This document shows, piece by piece, positions 37,501 to 50,688 of a DNA stretch of 64,000 nt. The notes under the pieces are model-generated. The model was not told where the DNA came from and did not search any database. It was given only the letters and a program-made list of their open reading frames with translations. The position numbers and the translations under genes were made by a program. This stretch comes from Butyriboletus loyo (lineage: Eukaryota; Basidiomycota; Agaricomycetes; Boletales; Boletaceae), in contig JBBPSI010000002.1 in assembly GCA_038093515.1 (NCBI GenBank), positions 310,001-374,000 on the forward strand, written 5' to 3'. Every line of letters begins with the position of its first letter. The stretch's first letter is position 1.

Positions 37501-40500
37501 ACTTCACCAATCCAAGTTTGAATAAGCAACACGGTCTGAATGTCTGCATGGATGCTGTCGCTGAGAATGTATGCTTCCTCTTTCGATCGATGCTAGCAGG
37601 AGCTGATGGAACGAACAGGTAATACGTGGGTGCAGTGCTGATCTAAACACCCAGGCTGCGGAGCAAGCACTTCCGTATCACCTTTCGTCAGAACTGTGCA
37701 ATTTGCTTGTGGCCAGTACCCACCGCATTGCGCGTGCTCGCGAGGTCGCCTCGAGGTACCTCAATCGTTTGATTACCTCATTTCCGTCGTTGATGTGTGA
37801 CGCAACACTTGTCTATGCTATTCTTGAGTGTCTCACGCTCCTGAGACGTGCTTGTGAAAATGAATATCTCGACGAGGTCTGTGTCATTCCCAATCCAATG
37901 GTTCTGCACCCTCACATTTTCATTGTAGTACAATCCTATATATGAATTCTACTCTGAACGTACGGGTATACGTCTGCAGTTGACAGATGATTACAAAGTC
38001 AGAAATGATATTCTCCGGCAGTTGCAGCGACATGCAAGCAATTGGTTTGAGCTTGGTTTGAGCCGCGCGCCGATAGAATTGCAGTCAACTCTCCAGGTAA
38101 ATTTTCCCAAAAAATCCTGATGTGCATAACACAAGTATAATGGCGATTCAACAGAGATATCTAGCTGCGACACAGTATCTCGCTGGCTCTGACACGTCCG
38201 AACTAGGTGCATCTATGGCAGAAAATTTTGCCAAAGCCTTCGGGCCGCCACATCGACAATTAAGTATGTGATATCGCGCTCAGAAACCCGGTTTCTAACA
38301 TCTTCCAGCTTCACTCTGTTCCCTATCTAACTGGGAATATGATCGCGCAAAGGTACTTGCGAGCCAGCTTGCTGATAAAAGCTACTTTGCGGGTGAAGCA
38401 GCAGGCCTGCGGCTGGCCAGTCGAGAGGGCAGGTAATTTCATACAATCGAAAAGCAGTGGCTCATGTACCATAAAATTCAGCTCAAGACGTTTTGGACAA
38501 AGTTCCTCCACAAAATGCGACTCTCACTGACATCTTGGCACTGAAGAATAAGATGGAGGATACCATGGACGCTATCTTGGGGAAGACTAGCACATTGACT
38601 GTCCAAGACCTCAAACGCCTGTTATTTCGTTGCGCAGCGACTGTCATAGCGTTGGATAAGGTATCTGCTAGCATTATCGTTTTGGAATCCTGTGGTTGAC
38701 GACTGGCAGTGCGAGTACACTCTCCTGCATTATCTCGTCACTCTACCATTCGAAGTATTCACTCCGTCTGCTATAGCTGCTGGCATTGAGGTTTGGACGT
38801 GGGTGATAGCGGAGAAGCCAGTTGCCGAAGTTGTCCTGATAAGCGAGATTTTGGCGGCTTGGTTTGCCACTGTAAGAGACAGAAAGGGGGTTTTCTCGCA
38901 ATGTCTAAAGTCAGGAATTTAATCTGAATCTTACCATAATTTCTGCGGTGGCTCACGTCTCCCAACAGCTATGACGATCCATTCTACCACCCAATAGGTT
39001 ACAGCCCCACAGACAAGGAGGAAATTGATCGTGCGACCTCCCACGCCCGACGTCTTCTTCTGCCACATACCCTTGTCCTACAAATGTTATTCAGTCGGTT
39101 GCAGGCTGCTCGCTATCGTCGATCGACAGTTATATTTCTTATGCGACAGCTTGTCTTACGATCCACCCACGCCTACAAATTATTCAGGCGAGTTACACAT
39201 CAGAACATATTGGATCTTCCACTGACTCTACTTCAGCACGCACCCGCTTGCCCGTGAACTGCGCTATTCCTTCCTTTTGTTTGGTTTTGAAACATTGAAG
39301 AGCTCGAATTTAGACGTCTTCTCCGAGTGCACGACGCGCGAAAATCTCTATCGTACAGCATACGCATGGTTTGCAGTTAGGCCCCAGTAAGCGACTCTAT
39401 TTATCTGGCATTTTAGTTGTTCAGCATGTTCCTAAGATGGTCGTTTGGGGCGAATCGTGTTCAAGTGGATGCCGATATCAAAGTCCTCTCGGAATTCTTC
39501 GGGCATCTTCAGACTGATTCGATCCGAGCTCTTTTTTCGTTATCCAGCCTACCCCCTGCTCAATCAATCACAAAGAACTCGCGTGTGTAGAAATTATTAC
39601 CTTATATGGGTCAGACTGACTCTGAACAGTTTACCAAACGCGTCTTAAAAACATCAACCACTCGCTCCGACTACTCGTGGAGAATGAGATATATCGACTC
39701 ACGGTGTGGGCAAATCCTGCAAATGACATGAGTAGGGGACATGATCGCCCTGGGACTCTTGAACGAACGATATCAGAGGTGAGACTCAGCCCATTCGTAC
39801 TCGAACATTCAATTCATGTCTGGGCAGAGCAACTGGCCCATGGTTGCACGGAGTGTATGGGAAATAGATCCGGCCATTGCCATCCATATGATGGAACGCT
39901 TCAAAAGTCCCGCGGCACACGCTGAGGTTCAGAGGCTTGTTCGCGCGAACCCCGTTGTCGTTATGCATAGCCCTGAAGGTCTACGCTATCTAATTGATGA
40001 TACCACGCGCATGAATCAGAGGAGAGAGCTAAAGGTTTTGCCTTTTTTTGTCCGAAGTCCTAGCGCCAGACTGAATGTTTGGTAGCACATCCTTCTCTGG
40101 GCTCCAGTCCCACCAGTAATCGCTGCCACCTTTTTCGAGAAAAAACACAACAATGATCCTTACCTGCTTCAATATGCTCACCGTGTTCTCAAAGAACACC
40201 CGGTCGACTTAACATTTTTCTTCGTGCCGCAAGTTGTTCAGGCACTACGATTTGATGACTTCGGTGAGCTTGTTCTGTATGACGAAGAATTATAGAAACG
40301 AAACACACTGTAGGTTACATTGGCAGATTTATTCTTGAAACCGCGATGATATCGCAGCTATTCTGTCATCAAATCATCTGGAATATGAGGGCAAACTGCT
40401 TCAAGGATGACGCAGCAGAAATAGTATGTACAGCAGGCGTAGTTAATGAGCAAACGCTTGAAGATAAACATTTCCAGGAAGATCCTATGAAACCAGCTCT

Positions 40501-42092
40501 TGACAAGATGACCAACCTAGTTGTCGAATCATTATCAGGGGAAGCGAGGTCGTTTTATGACAGAGAGTTCAGATTTTTCCAAGAAGTTACGTCGATATCG
40601 GGGAAGCTGAGGCCGTATATAAAGAGACCCAAGTCCGAAAAGAAAGCAAGTCTTTTCATCTTTTCATTTTAAAACATGGTCTAACCCTTTCCAAGGCAAA
40701 GATTGATGAAGAGATGGCCAAAATCCGTGTCGACGTTGGCGTTTACCTTCCCAGTAACCCAGATGGGAAGGTTGTCGACATTGACAAGCTATCTGGCCGC
40801 CCATTACAGAGTCATGCCAAGGTTAATGTCACTCATAATGTGATACAGTCAGCTAAACCGATCATCCTCCCAGGCCCCTTTTATGGCTACATTCAAAGTG
40901 AGAAAGGAACGTATCGTAGTAGAAGCGGATCCCGAGGCCTTACTAGACGATTCTGGCATCGAGAAACGTGAAGAATCCGACGTTTGGCAGCAAGCTATTT
41001 TCAAAGTAGGCGATGACTGTCGCCAGGATGTCCTTGCACTTCAGATTATCGCGATGTTTAAGAACGTCTTCACCAGCGTCGGTCTGACATTGTACCTCTA
41101 TCCATATAGAGTCACAGCCACCGCCCCTGGGGTAAAGTTTACTTTGCTCGAGTTCATTTAATACGCTGATTGGGGTATATCAGTGCGGCGTCATCGACGT
41201 GGTACCGAATGCCACCTCGCGAGATGAAATGGGTCGCGCTAAAGTCAATGACCTGCTCGATTTTTTCGTTTCTAAGTATGGAGGAGAAGAAACGGTCGCT
41301 TTTCAGAGAGCTCGTCTTAACTTTATCCAGTCCATGGCAGCGTACTCTGTGGCGTGTTATATTTTGCAGATCAAGGATCGACACAATGGTAACATCATGA
41401 TCGATGGCGAAGGACACATCGTACACATAGGTTGGTTTCACGTGAAGTGACAGTATCATACCGCTTACCATACTTGCGTTAAGATTTTGGCTTCCTGTTC
41501 GACATAGATAAGTCTGACATTTTCTATTTCGCCACGAATGCTGACATGGTCTGGTTCTTGATATTTACGGCCCGGAGTAAGTATTTTCAATCACAAAAAG
41601 TCGTCGTCACTCATTCTCGCGACACAGGGTGTCAAATTTGAGCCTAGTTCTTTCAAACTCAATCATGAGATGGTTATTCTGATGGGTGGTCGACATTCTC
41701 AAGGATACGAACTTTTCCAGCAACTGACCGTCAAGGCCTTCCTTGCGCTACGACCTCATGCAGATCAACTGGTCAGCACAGTGCAGCTTATGCTGGGCAC
41801 TGGTCTGCCTTCTTTCAAGGGGGAAGTAACCATCAAGCGGCTGAAGGATCGGTTTGTTCTTGGATTGAGCGAGCGTCAAGCTGCGGAGTGGATGATGAAT
41901 GTCATACGGAACGCACATGAGAATATCAGGAGTGTCGCGTACGACGAATTTCAACGAGTGAGTCATCTTGAATTGTGCAATCCAACTTCGCTGACCAATT
42001 TCACAGCTTCAGAACGGTTTGTCTGCTCGCATTCTGGGTAGACGTCGATCCTTATCCTTTCTTTTTTATCATCAGGTATACCCTATAAGTGA
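34569..42092 (+). CDS. STT4: Phosphatidylinositol 4-kinase Stt4 (PI4K type III alpha)
   Basis: Large plasma-membrane lipid kinase making PI4P. The gene spans 7.5 kb with many short introns. ATG 34569 (MD, then intron, then [17 protein letters not shown]) starts a long helical-repeat region, with segments such as [59 protein letters not shown] and ESLVSFIST. The catalytic domain lies between about 40.7 and 42.1 kb: [69 protein letters not shown] (catalytic loop with DRHNGN), HIVHI, and the DFG-type FGFLFDI. The end reads [34 protein letters not shown] and finally LQNGIPYK before TGA 42090-42092, the classic PI4K terminus. Identity is secure; internal exon borders are approximate. Confidence 0.93.
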
Positions 42093-42403
42093 CGTTGCAC
42101 CAGCGTCCTGCTCGACGACTGTGCGGTTCGGCGTCGATGGGGAATTGATTGGCCTGCTAGTACTCCCTAAGGTCGTTGTACTATCTAGTTCAATGTCCAT
42201 CATGATAGTTGGACGAGCAACGTCAACGTCACAGGTGCAGTGTTTTGCACAATTGCGTGACTTGAAGGATCTGCGTTTCCCCGAAATAAGCCTAACTTAG
42301 ACACCCGGAACTACCTGCCGTGAATGATTATCGATGGAATGAGTCATTTACTGTAGAACTCATCCACGAGCAGCTATCTCATCTCAGTCCTACGGTCGTA
42401 ATC
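42093..42403. other. Intergenic region STT4 / RdRP
   Basis: 311 bp between STT4 and the RNA-dependent RNA polymerase, both on the plus strand. It presumably holds the STT4 3' end and the RdRP promoter. No repeat or conserved frame was recognised. Confidence 0.4.
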
Positions 42404-45400
42404 ATGGAATTTTATATCAGAAACGTCGATTTCAAAGCCGATGAATGGGAAGTCACGACAGCAATTGCGCGTCTGGTCCATGTCTGCCCTGGGTTATTTG
42501 TCACTAATCCAAAGGAACGTCTACCAAATTTCAAGGTTCAATTGAACAAAAGCCAGGCGGGGGGAGTGCAGAACGACGGTTCTGGAGCATTCATGTTGAC
42601 GAAATCGCTAGGGAAGAAGTTTAAGCGCCTCAATGAGCAGGGTCACGTCGACGTAGCGGTGAGGGGGAAAAAGCTCAAATTCTTCCCTAATACAAACTCG
42701 GTTGGAAAATCCTTGACCCTCGAGCTCGAAAAGGCGCCTTTCATTGATCCGAATATCGCGAGAGATCGTGAGCGGAGGATTAACGCTCTTCGCGACCCAT
42801 TTCTCATCGCACACGTTCAGATTGGTCTGTATTCGCCGACCAACTCAGTAGAATGAATAATGATGCGCTTGCTTTCCACTTCTAGGTACCTTCTATCATC
42901 CAAGAGACGCACGCCCACGAGACCCTCGCTCATTCTCGATTGAATGGGATCAAGACCTTCGCCAGCAGAGTATGGGGTGGCTTTTCTTTCAGCATGAGTA
43001 TAAATGCCTTCGCGTCCAAGTAAGACTCGCTATCGTCAAGCAAGTTAAGTGACCAACCTGATGACCGTACCAGATTGGCGATCAATCACACGAACAAACG
43101 TTCTATAACGTCATTATTCAATTTGCGAGTATCAACAAGATGGCCATGGGACATGACTTTGGAAACCCTTGTAAGTGATCGTACTGCGGTCCAGTTGTTC
43201 CTTACAAACGACGTAGTACTAGATGTCTGCTTTGATTTACTCGCGCCTCCCGTGATTCAAAAAGAGGAAATATTTCGCTCCCTTTCAGGGAGTAGGGGAG
43301 AAGGCAAATATCGCCATCGCGTGGGATCTCTGAACCCAGGTCACGCAGTCGTTGCCCCGTACGCACATCAACTACGCATCGTGCTGTACGATACTGGTGA
43401 CCACGAGTTTGGGGATGCCCTTAAGAGATTCGAGCACTACTGCTGCACCTCGTATCTGCACCCTCCGAAACAGGGAGTCACTATAGACGCGAATGCTCGC
43501 CAAAACTTTTTTTCCCACAAGAAACTCAACGAAATTGCGACGTGGCTACGGTCCCCGCTTCTGGCTTCGAATTGGCGGGTTGCATTTCAGATCGAAGCTC
43601 TTCTGCACAATGGCGCTGCAAACACAGTGGAACTGATGGAGCTCCGGCCACGTATCGAAGACCTGATTCATCGTTTCGGGGATATAGCAGGTGACATTAT
43701 GCGGCGCTTCGCGGAAAATGCTGTCCATCGGCCCCTGGGACAGCGTGTATCCGAATGTTTCGAGAGTGTCCTAAAGAAAAAACCTCAGCGTCCACGAACC
43801 TCTCCCCCTAGAGGTCGCTTTTTCTGTCACCATGTTACATTCACACCGACCCGCCTGCTTCTGGAAGGGCCGACAATCGCTCAATCCAATAGAGTCATAC
43901 GTGAATATGAAGGCTATGATGACCATTTTATCCGTGTCGACTTCCGTGATGAAGATCGCCTTCAATATAGGTGGGATCGGGACGTCGATGGTGCATCTTA
44001 CCTGCAGGAACGTGTAGGTACACTGTTGAAAACGGGATTTGATCTTGCTGGAAGGCACTTCGAGTTCTTGGGATATTCATCGTCGTCTCTTAGGGAACAT
44101 GCTGTTTGGTACCTCAACGCATTTTATCACCCAAAAAAGGGGGTGGTGAATGCCCAGAACATCCGTGATTCCCTTGGAGACTTCAGCGGTGTTATCATGA
44201 GTCCCTCCAAGTATGGCGCACGGATGGCGGTGGGTCAAACCCCAGATCTAATCGCCATTCACTGATTATTGCTTAGCAAGCCTTCTCTGGAACAGACCCA
44301 TCCGTTCGCATCGGGAGGGATCAGTGGTCTCAGATACCCGACATTGAAGAGAATGGGATTAACTTCACGGACGGTGTTGGAACGATATCGTCAATGCTAG
44401 CAGAGCTAATCTATAAGGCCTTATGCGAGGACAATCCTACCCTTCCAGTCAAGTCTACCATACCCTCCGCCGTAAGTCTTATGTCTAGTGCTTCTAATGA
44501 CCCTCACTCGATATTTGCACAGTATCAGATTCGTTTCTTGGGATGCAAAGGCGTTGTTTCTGTGGATCCGAGATTAGAGGGAATTCATATGTGTATTCGA
44601 CCTTCCATGAACAAGTTTGATGTGCCCGGTGAGGAATATGGAACGATAGAGATTTCCCGTGCTGTCGGCAAGCCTAACGTCCCTCACCTAAATCGGTGTG
44701 TGTCAACCTTTGCACACACAGTGATATACATCTTCTCAAACTCCTTCGTTTACTGATAGACCATTGGTGATGGTGCTTGAAGACCGTGGTGCACCGAAGG
44801 AGGTTTTCATGAAACTCCAGAAAGATGCTGTGGCCAATGCACGAATGGCCCATGATTCTGCGGCTCTATATGCACAATTGCTCGAATCCCACCGGCTATG
44901 TTACAATTACCGGCTTGCTGCGATCCTCAGAAGGTTGAACACGCTGGGATTAGAGTTGAAGCCAAATAATCTGCTGCAGCCATTAGATACGCCATTCCTT
45001 GCACGACTTCGTGCGTGCGCAATCAATCACGTACTACGCGAAGTGAAGCACGAGGCACGTATCCCGATTCCGAATAGCTACTTACTTGTTGGGGTTGCGG
45101 ACGAGGGCCCGGCGTACGCGAAGAAAGGCCTGAAGAATGTGTATTGCCTGCCCCAAGGGAAGATCTTCGGTATGTGTTCAGTGCGATCACTGAAAATAAT
45201 AACTAATCGATTTGAAGTGTGCGTGCAGCATCCTGAAGACGAGGAGCCTCGTTATCTCCAAGGGATGTGTCTCATATACCGAAGTCCGGTCATTCATCCT
45301 GGGGACGGTGGGTCATCTCATCCACTTTGCACGGTCCAGATCGCTGACGAACATACAGTACAACGCGTATATGCCATTGGGCCTCCCCCTAAAGATCTTA

Positions 45401-46745
45401 TATGTTTGTTTGGCCAACTGAGGAATGTTGTCGTATTCCCAACTACTGGTAAGTGTGATCTCGGTTTGCGCTTCTTGTCTTGTGTAAATATCTTGCCAAA
45501 GGAAGTTGGTCACTGCCGAATGGTTTGGGAGGAGGTGATCTCGACGGGTATGAAGTTTACTCCTCTCTATCACAGACAATAGCCGTAATCCAAGATCTTA
45601 GTGATATGTATGAAGTGGTCCAATACGGAGATCTCCTGGTGCCCGAACACCATGACCCTGCTTCTTACGCACCAGTACAGCCCTTTAAACTCGACAGACC
45701 CAGCACAATTTATGATGTCTGCGACTTCATCGTTGAATACATCAACTCAGATGTTGTGGTATGAGACACCACTTTTTCCTTTCGAACATGGATCGGGTGC
45801 TCATAAAGATGAATTATAGGGACTGGTTTCCAAGAAACACATTACGATTGCAGGTGAGCCAGCCCTTTAATGTGTGCAGAGTGTTGTCTTAATTGTCGCG
45901 GTAACCAGACCAATCCAAAGTATGCACTACCCTGTTTTTGCCGTTGAGCTGACTTTAATGCGTTGAAGCATGGAACACTTGATCCAGATTGCCTCAAGTT
46001 GTCAGAGATGCACAGCTGGGCCGTGGATTACCCAAAGAATGGAAACAAAGTGGATATCAGCGATATGCCAAGAGCACTCATCAGATTCAAACCTGACTGG
46101 GACATGGCAGAAGAAGGTACCCCTCGGTCTTCAGATTACTACGAATCCGATCGCGCTCTTGGTCACCTCTTCCGCAATATTGTTTTGGAGGACATGTCAA
46201 AAACCCTTGCCCATCATCAGGGCGAAGCAAAGGAACAGCCAATCTCGAAGGTTCTTACGCCACTTGTCCGTCGTCACCTCGCGGGGTTACCTGCTCAAAC
46301 ACGGATGGCCCGGATAGAGACCTTATATATGACATACCGCGAAGAGCTGACATATATGGCGAGTACTTACTCTCTATCCCAAGTACCTGGATCTCGACTG
46401 CGCGAAGAAGAGCTTGTGATTGGGACTATCTTGGGTAAATGTACCCAGAGGCGATACCGAAGTAGTAGGTTGCATGCGATGAGGGAAAATGTAGAATTCC
46501 TTGTCCGAGAGATCAAGGAACAGCTCGTTGGAAGGCTGGAGGAGCTTTCAGAGAGCGCACTAAAGGAAAGGCTAGCTGTTGCGTGGGACGTGTGGTTATT
46601 TAGCCTTGAAAAGGTCCGTCCATCCCCTCAGGCTGGAGAAGAGTTTGGGTCAGAGAGCTTTGGTCTGCTTGGACTTGGATTGGTATTAGACTGCTTGGAA
46701 AAGCTCGGGAGTTTGCCACCTTTGCCAAAACCTGTACGCGTTTGA
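42404..46745 (+). CDS. RDP1: Cellular RNA-dependent RNA polymerase (RNA silencing)
   Basis: Makes double-stranded RNA from single-stranded templates to feed Dicer in RNAi (QDE-1/Rdp1 family). The start at 42404 reads MEFYIRNVDFKADEWEVT, an RRM-like beginning. Conserved blocks follow: VCFDLLAPPVIQKEEIF, YRHRVGSLNPGHAVVAPYAH, GRFFCHHVTFTPTRLLLEGP, FIRVDFRDEDRLQYRWD, FEFLGYSSSSLREHAVW, GDFSGVIMSPSKYGARMAQ, INFTDGVGTISS, YQIRFLGCKGVVSVDP, RIPIPNSYLLVGVADEG, LPNGLGGGDLDGD and DVCDFIVEYINSDVVG. The terminal part has LSEMHSWAVDYPKNGNKVDI. The catalytic metal-binding motif is DLDGD; it is completed only when the 54-nt intron 45548-45601 is removed. The frame ends at TGA 46743-46745. All catalytic aspartates are present after splicing. 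Confidence 0.94.
45548..45601 (+). other. In-frame, stop-free intron splitting the RdRP catalytic motif
   Basis: Donor GTATGA follows GACGG and the acceptor is TCTTAG. Removal gives DLDG joined to DMYEVV. The intron is exactly 54 nt and has no stop in the host frame, so retention would insert 18 residues (starting YEVYSS) between the Gly and third Asp of DLDGD. Confidence 0.8.
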
Positions 46746-46826
46746 CCATACGATTTATATAACAAACCACATCTCGGCTCGCTGCTTCTACATCAAACCA
46801 AGTGTATCATGGCTCACGGTAGAGAT

Positions 46827-47228
46827 TCAGTCCTGTTTAATCGTAATGAATGCGAGCTGATTACTTTTATGATACCATGGTGAATAGACCGCAGAAGTAA
46901 GTCCGGCTGCAGCGTACTCGGGCTCTCGATCACTGAACGCACATAACCTGACAGGAAACCACGATCTGACCTCACTTCGGTAGACCCCCATTCTCTTCTT
47001 AGCGAGACTTTCTGATCTCATAGTGGCACACGCGCACAGAGCAGAGAAAGGTGACGTTTTTGACCAAAAGAGATGACCTAGGGACCTCACCTCTATAGAA
47101 GACAAGCCGAAGTCGGAGCAAACATTTGAAGCTAGGATCTCCTCCGCTTTCACCGCGGGACGGGAGGATTTAGAAAGAACCGCAAGGGAAACAAATACAT
47201 ACGCGTACGTTGTTGTACTTGACTGCAT
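46827..47228 (-). CDS. Doubtful ORF, 133 residues, possible signal-like N-terminus
   Basis: An uninterrupted minus-strand frame from ATG 47228, starting MQSSTTTYAYVFVSLAVL, weakly like a signal or membrane segment. It then has VKAEEILASNVCSDFGLSSIE and a basic region. Good splice-like sites inside (GAG|GTGAGG near 47091 and an AG near 47010) suggest introns that would shift to another open frame. That frame contains SLRREWGSTEVRSDRGFLSG and ends near 46814. No family was recognised in either reading. The start is only 11 bp from the oppositely oriented coiled-coil gene, so at least one of the two starts may be wrong. Confidence 0.3.
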   Translation of the reverse strand: MQSSTTTYAYVFVSLAVLSKSSRPAVKAEEILASNVCSDFGLSSIEVRSLGHLFWSKTSPFSALCACATMRSESLAKKRMGVYRSEVRSWFPVRLCAFSDREPEYAAAGLTSAVYSPWYHKSNQLAFITIKQD

Positions 47229-47239
47229 GACAGAGAGGC

Positions 47240-47753
47240 ATGAAACTTCGAAGTGATAAGATCCTCGACTTACTGGGCCAGCTCGAGGAGTTACATCTTC
47301 ATAAACATACCCGATTTCAGGTTATAAAGGAGCACCCAAACACAAACAAGGTCGTTTTTCAGTGTTACTCTGGTGGAGTTTTTGACAAGGTAGTGTAGGA
47401 AAAGTTCGATAGCCTATTCTCAACCTATTCTTCTCGTCTGAACGAGCTTGATCCTTTGCGCATGCAGGTAGTTCAAGCGGGAGAGGAAGCAAGTGAGTCC
47501 CATCGTTCAAGCATATGCATAACAACCGCATATATGATTTCCCTTTTAATCAGCCCAGGTTCAATCAGTCCGAATGCGAAAGTCACGCAAGGATATGATG
47601 AATGCAGCAAAACTCCGTCTAGACGAAAGTCGAGAGAAACAGCAGGTATACTTTGCTGTTGCACTCCGTCGAAAACCATATTAATCATGATAGCTCGCCA
47701 TGGATGCCTCTGAGTTGATGAAGCACTATAAGGCTCTGATAATGGCTGCATGA
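47240..47753 (+). CDS. Small predicted coiled-coil protein of unknown function, 4 exons
   Basis: Four exons joined at GT...AG sites keep one frame of about 110 residues. Exon 1 (from ATG 47240) reads MKLRSDKILDLLGQLEELHL, FQVIKEHPNTNKVVFQCYSG and VFDK. A tiny exon reads VVQAGEEA; the third reads QVQSVRMRKSRKDMMNAAKL and RLDESREKQQ. The last reads LAMDASELMKHYKALIMAA before TGA 47751-47753. The second half is a charged amphipathic helix with a basic face and the N-terminal part is also helical, suggesting a coiled-coil subunit. I do not recognise a family. The reading is supported by three consecutive in-frame joins, but not by homology. Confidence 0.5.
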
Positions 47754-47972
47754 CGGCGCCTGGAAGAGAACTACGCTTGCTTGGTCTTCTCAATGTCGAA
47801 CGTTCGACTGCCCGCTGGATTACGAATGCCAGCTTACCTCACTGCTTAGGCTCCTCCATGTATGTATTAGGCTACACGAACTAGTCTTGAGAATGAGCCA
47901 AATGCCAACTGCTCCACAACTACGAGTGAACCTACTAGGCGAGCACGAGTTGAACTCAAGAATATAGATGTT

Positions 47973-49370
<1,398 letters not shown>

Positions 49371-50274
49371 GAAAAGTGAGCACAAGGTAAGTATGAAACT
49401 GATGTCGTGTGAACATATACGAATATGTTGCTCAACACGACATCAGATACTACGCTACGGAAACGAGAAAACAAGCTGTGACAAAACGAATGTATTGATA
49501 CTTGGTTATTCTTACATTGGAATTATCTTTAGCTTAAAACCAATGCTAATCCACAGTGTAGGATCTGACCTGGGTCGTTTGAGCTCGAGTTTGCGCCACC
49601 CAATCAGAGCTTTTAGTCGGACAAAACAGTTCGGGGCTCGCATCCGTTAATCTTTTTCTTACAGTATTGTATATATAGACGTACGTCTAATCCCATCTTC
49701 ATTTTTCTTTTAGTTCTTCTTATTCGCACCTAGTAATCCCCACAGGATGAGCCAAAATTCCAACAACTTAAGCACGCCTGATGAATCCTTCCTTCGTGCA
49801 TCTTGGAGGCATTAGCTAATGGATCCGATGCGCACCACGCACCTGGAATACAACCCTTCACTCTAACCAGAGAGGCAGCTGATAGGGATGGTGGTAAATA
49901 GAGGTACCACGGTCCTCGGAGACGCATGAGCAACTTCACGATGCGTAACATGCCAGAGAATCACCAGAACTCAGTGGTCGGGTCTCTCGATCCAACTTAC
50001 CATCAAGCCGAGACGCTGTGCTCGACACTGTGACCAAATCAAAACGTCTGTCCTCCCGGTTCTCCCTGTCCATGTCCACCCTCGCTCCTTCTGCACATCC
50101 ACAAACTAACCTCAGCTCCCCTTTAGGACAGCTTTCCCGCTATCGACTTCCACTGCTCAACGCAACGTCTTGCCATCCGAACGTGCCTTCATGCACGACC
50201 TCAAGTCCGTCACCCACCTCCTGACCGTGAGCGTGTTTTCCGTGAATGACGTTTTGTGTTGACATGCCGTTTAG
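49371..50274. other. Gene-poor stretch upstream of the glucosyltransferase relic
   Basis: About 900 bp with a TATATATAGACG element near 49673. A frame near 50120-50220 reads VLPSERAFMHDLKSVTHLLT, which looks coding but matches no family I know. No complete gene was found. It may be further decayed sequence belonging to the relic that follows. Confidence 0.35.
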
Positions 50275-50688
50275 GAATTTATACCACACATGGTAGAAGA
50301 GTATGGTTTCCGATACGAGTCGGTGACTTATAAATGGCTGAGTGGTCGTCGTGGCTAAGGGCACAGGGGGAGAAGCAGTGCATCATATGGGTTTACAAAA
50401 CTCTCTTGCTTGATGTCCTTTTACTGATGGACCTCAAAAAGGTGTTCTTCCTTGATGCTGACCAGATTGTATGAGTAGTCTTACAAGAATTGATCAATCT
50501 GGATCCTCAGGGAGTGCCACACAGCTACACACCGATGTGGGATACTGGAATTCGGGATATTGGCATGATTCCTGGATGGTAGACTGTATCACATCAGGTA
50601 TCGTTCTATCGTTATCTATCTAATTTTTGCTCGTCCTCATGTTTCTCCGAGTGCATCGTATGTTGTAGATCTGGTCCGCTTCCGTCAG
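50275..50688 (+). pseudogene. Relic of UDP-glucose:glycoprotein glucosyltransferase (GT24 domain fragment)
   Basis: The functional enzyme re-glucosylates misfolded glycoproteins in the ER. Here only part of its C-terminal GT24 domain remains: [68 protein letters not shown] and, after an intron-like gap, SASYVVDLVRFRQ. Breaks are clear. An 8-nt insertion at 50338-50345 shifts the frame after YKW. An in-frame TGA at 50472-50474 stands where an Arg is expected after DADQIV. The segment between YTPM and the TG-W region is missing residues, and nothing upstream or downstream continues the 1500-residue protein. The piece is therefore a non-functional gene fragment, with intron positions still partly visible. 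Confidence 0.82.

Noticed and set aside
42019..42300. 93-codon frame between STT4 and RdRP
   Set aside because: It starts inside the last introns of STT4 in another frame and shows no family match.
45480..45764. Loss of the third catalytic aspartate in the RdRP (frame reads DLDGYEVY)
   Set aside because: The continuous frame runs through an intron. Splicing 45548-45601 restores DLDGD and the conserved MYEVV continuation, so the enzyme is not inactivated by mutation.
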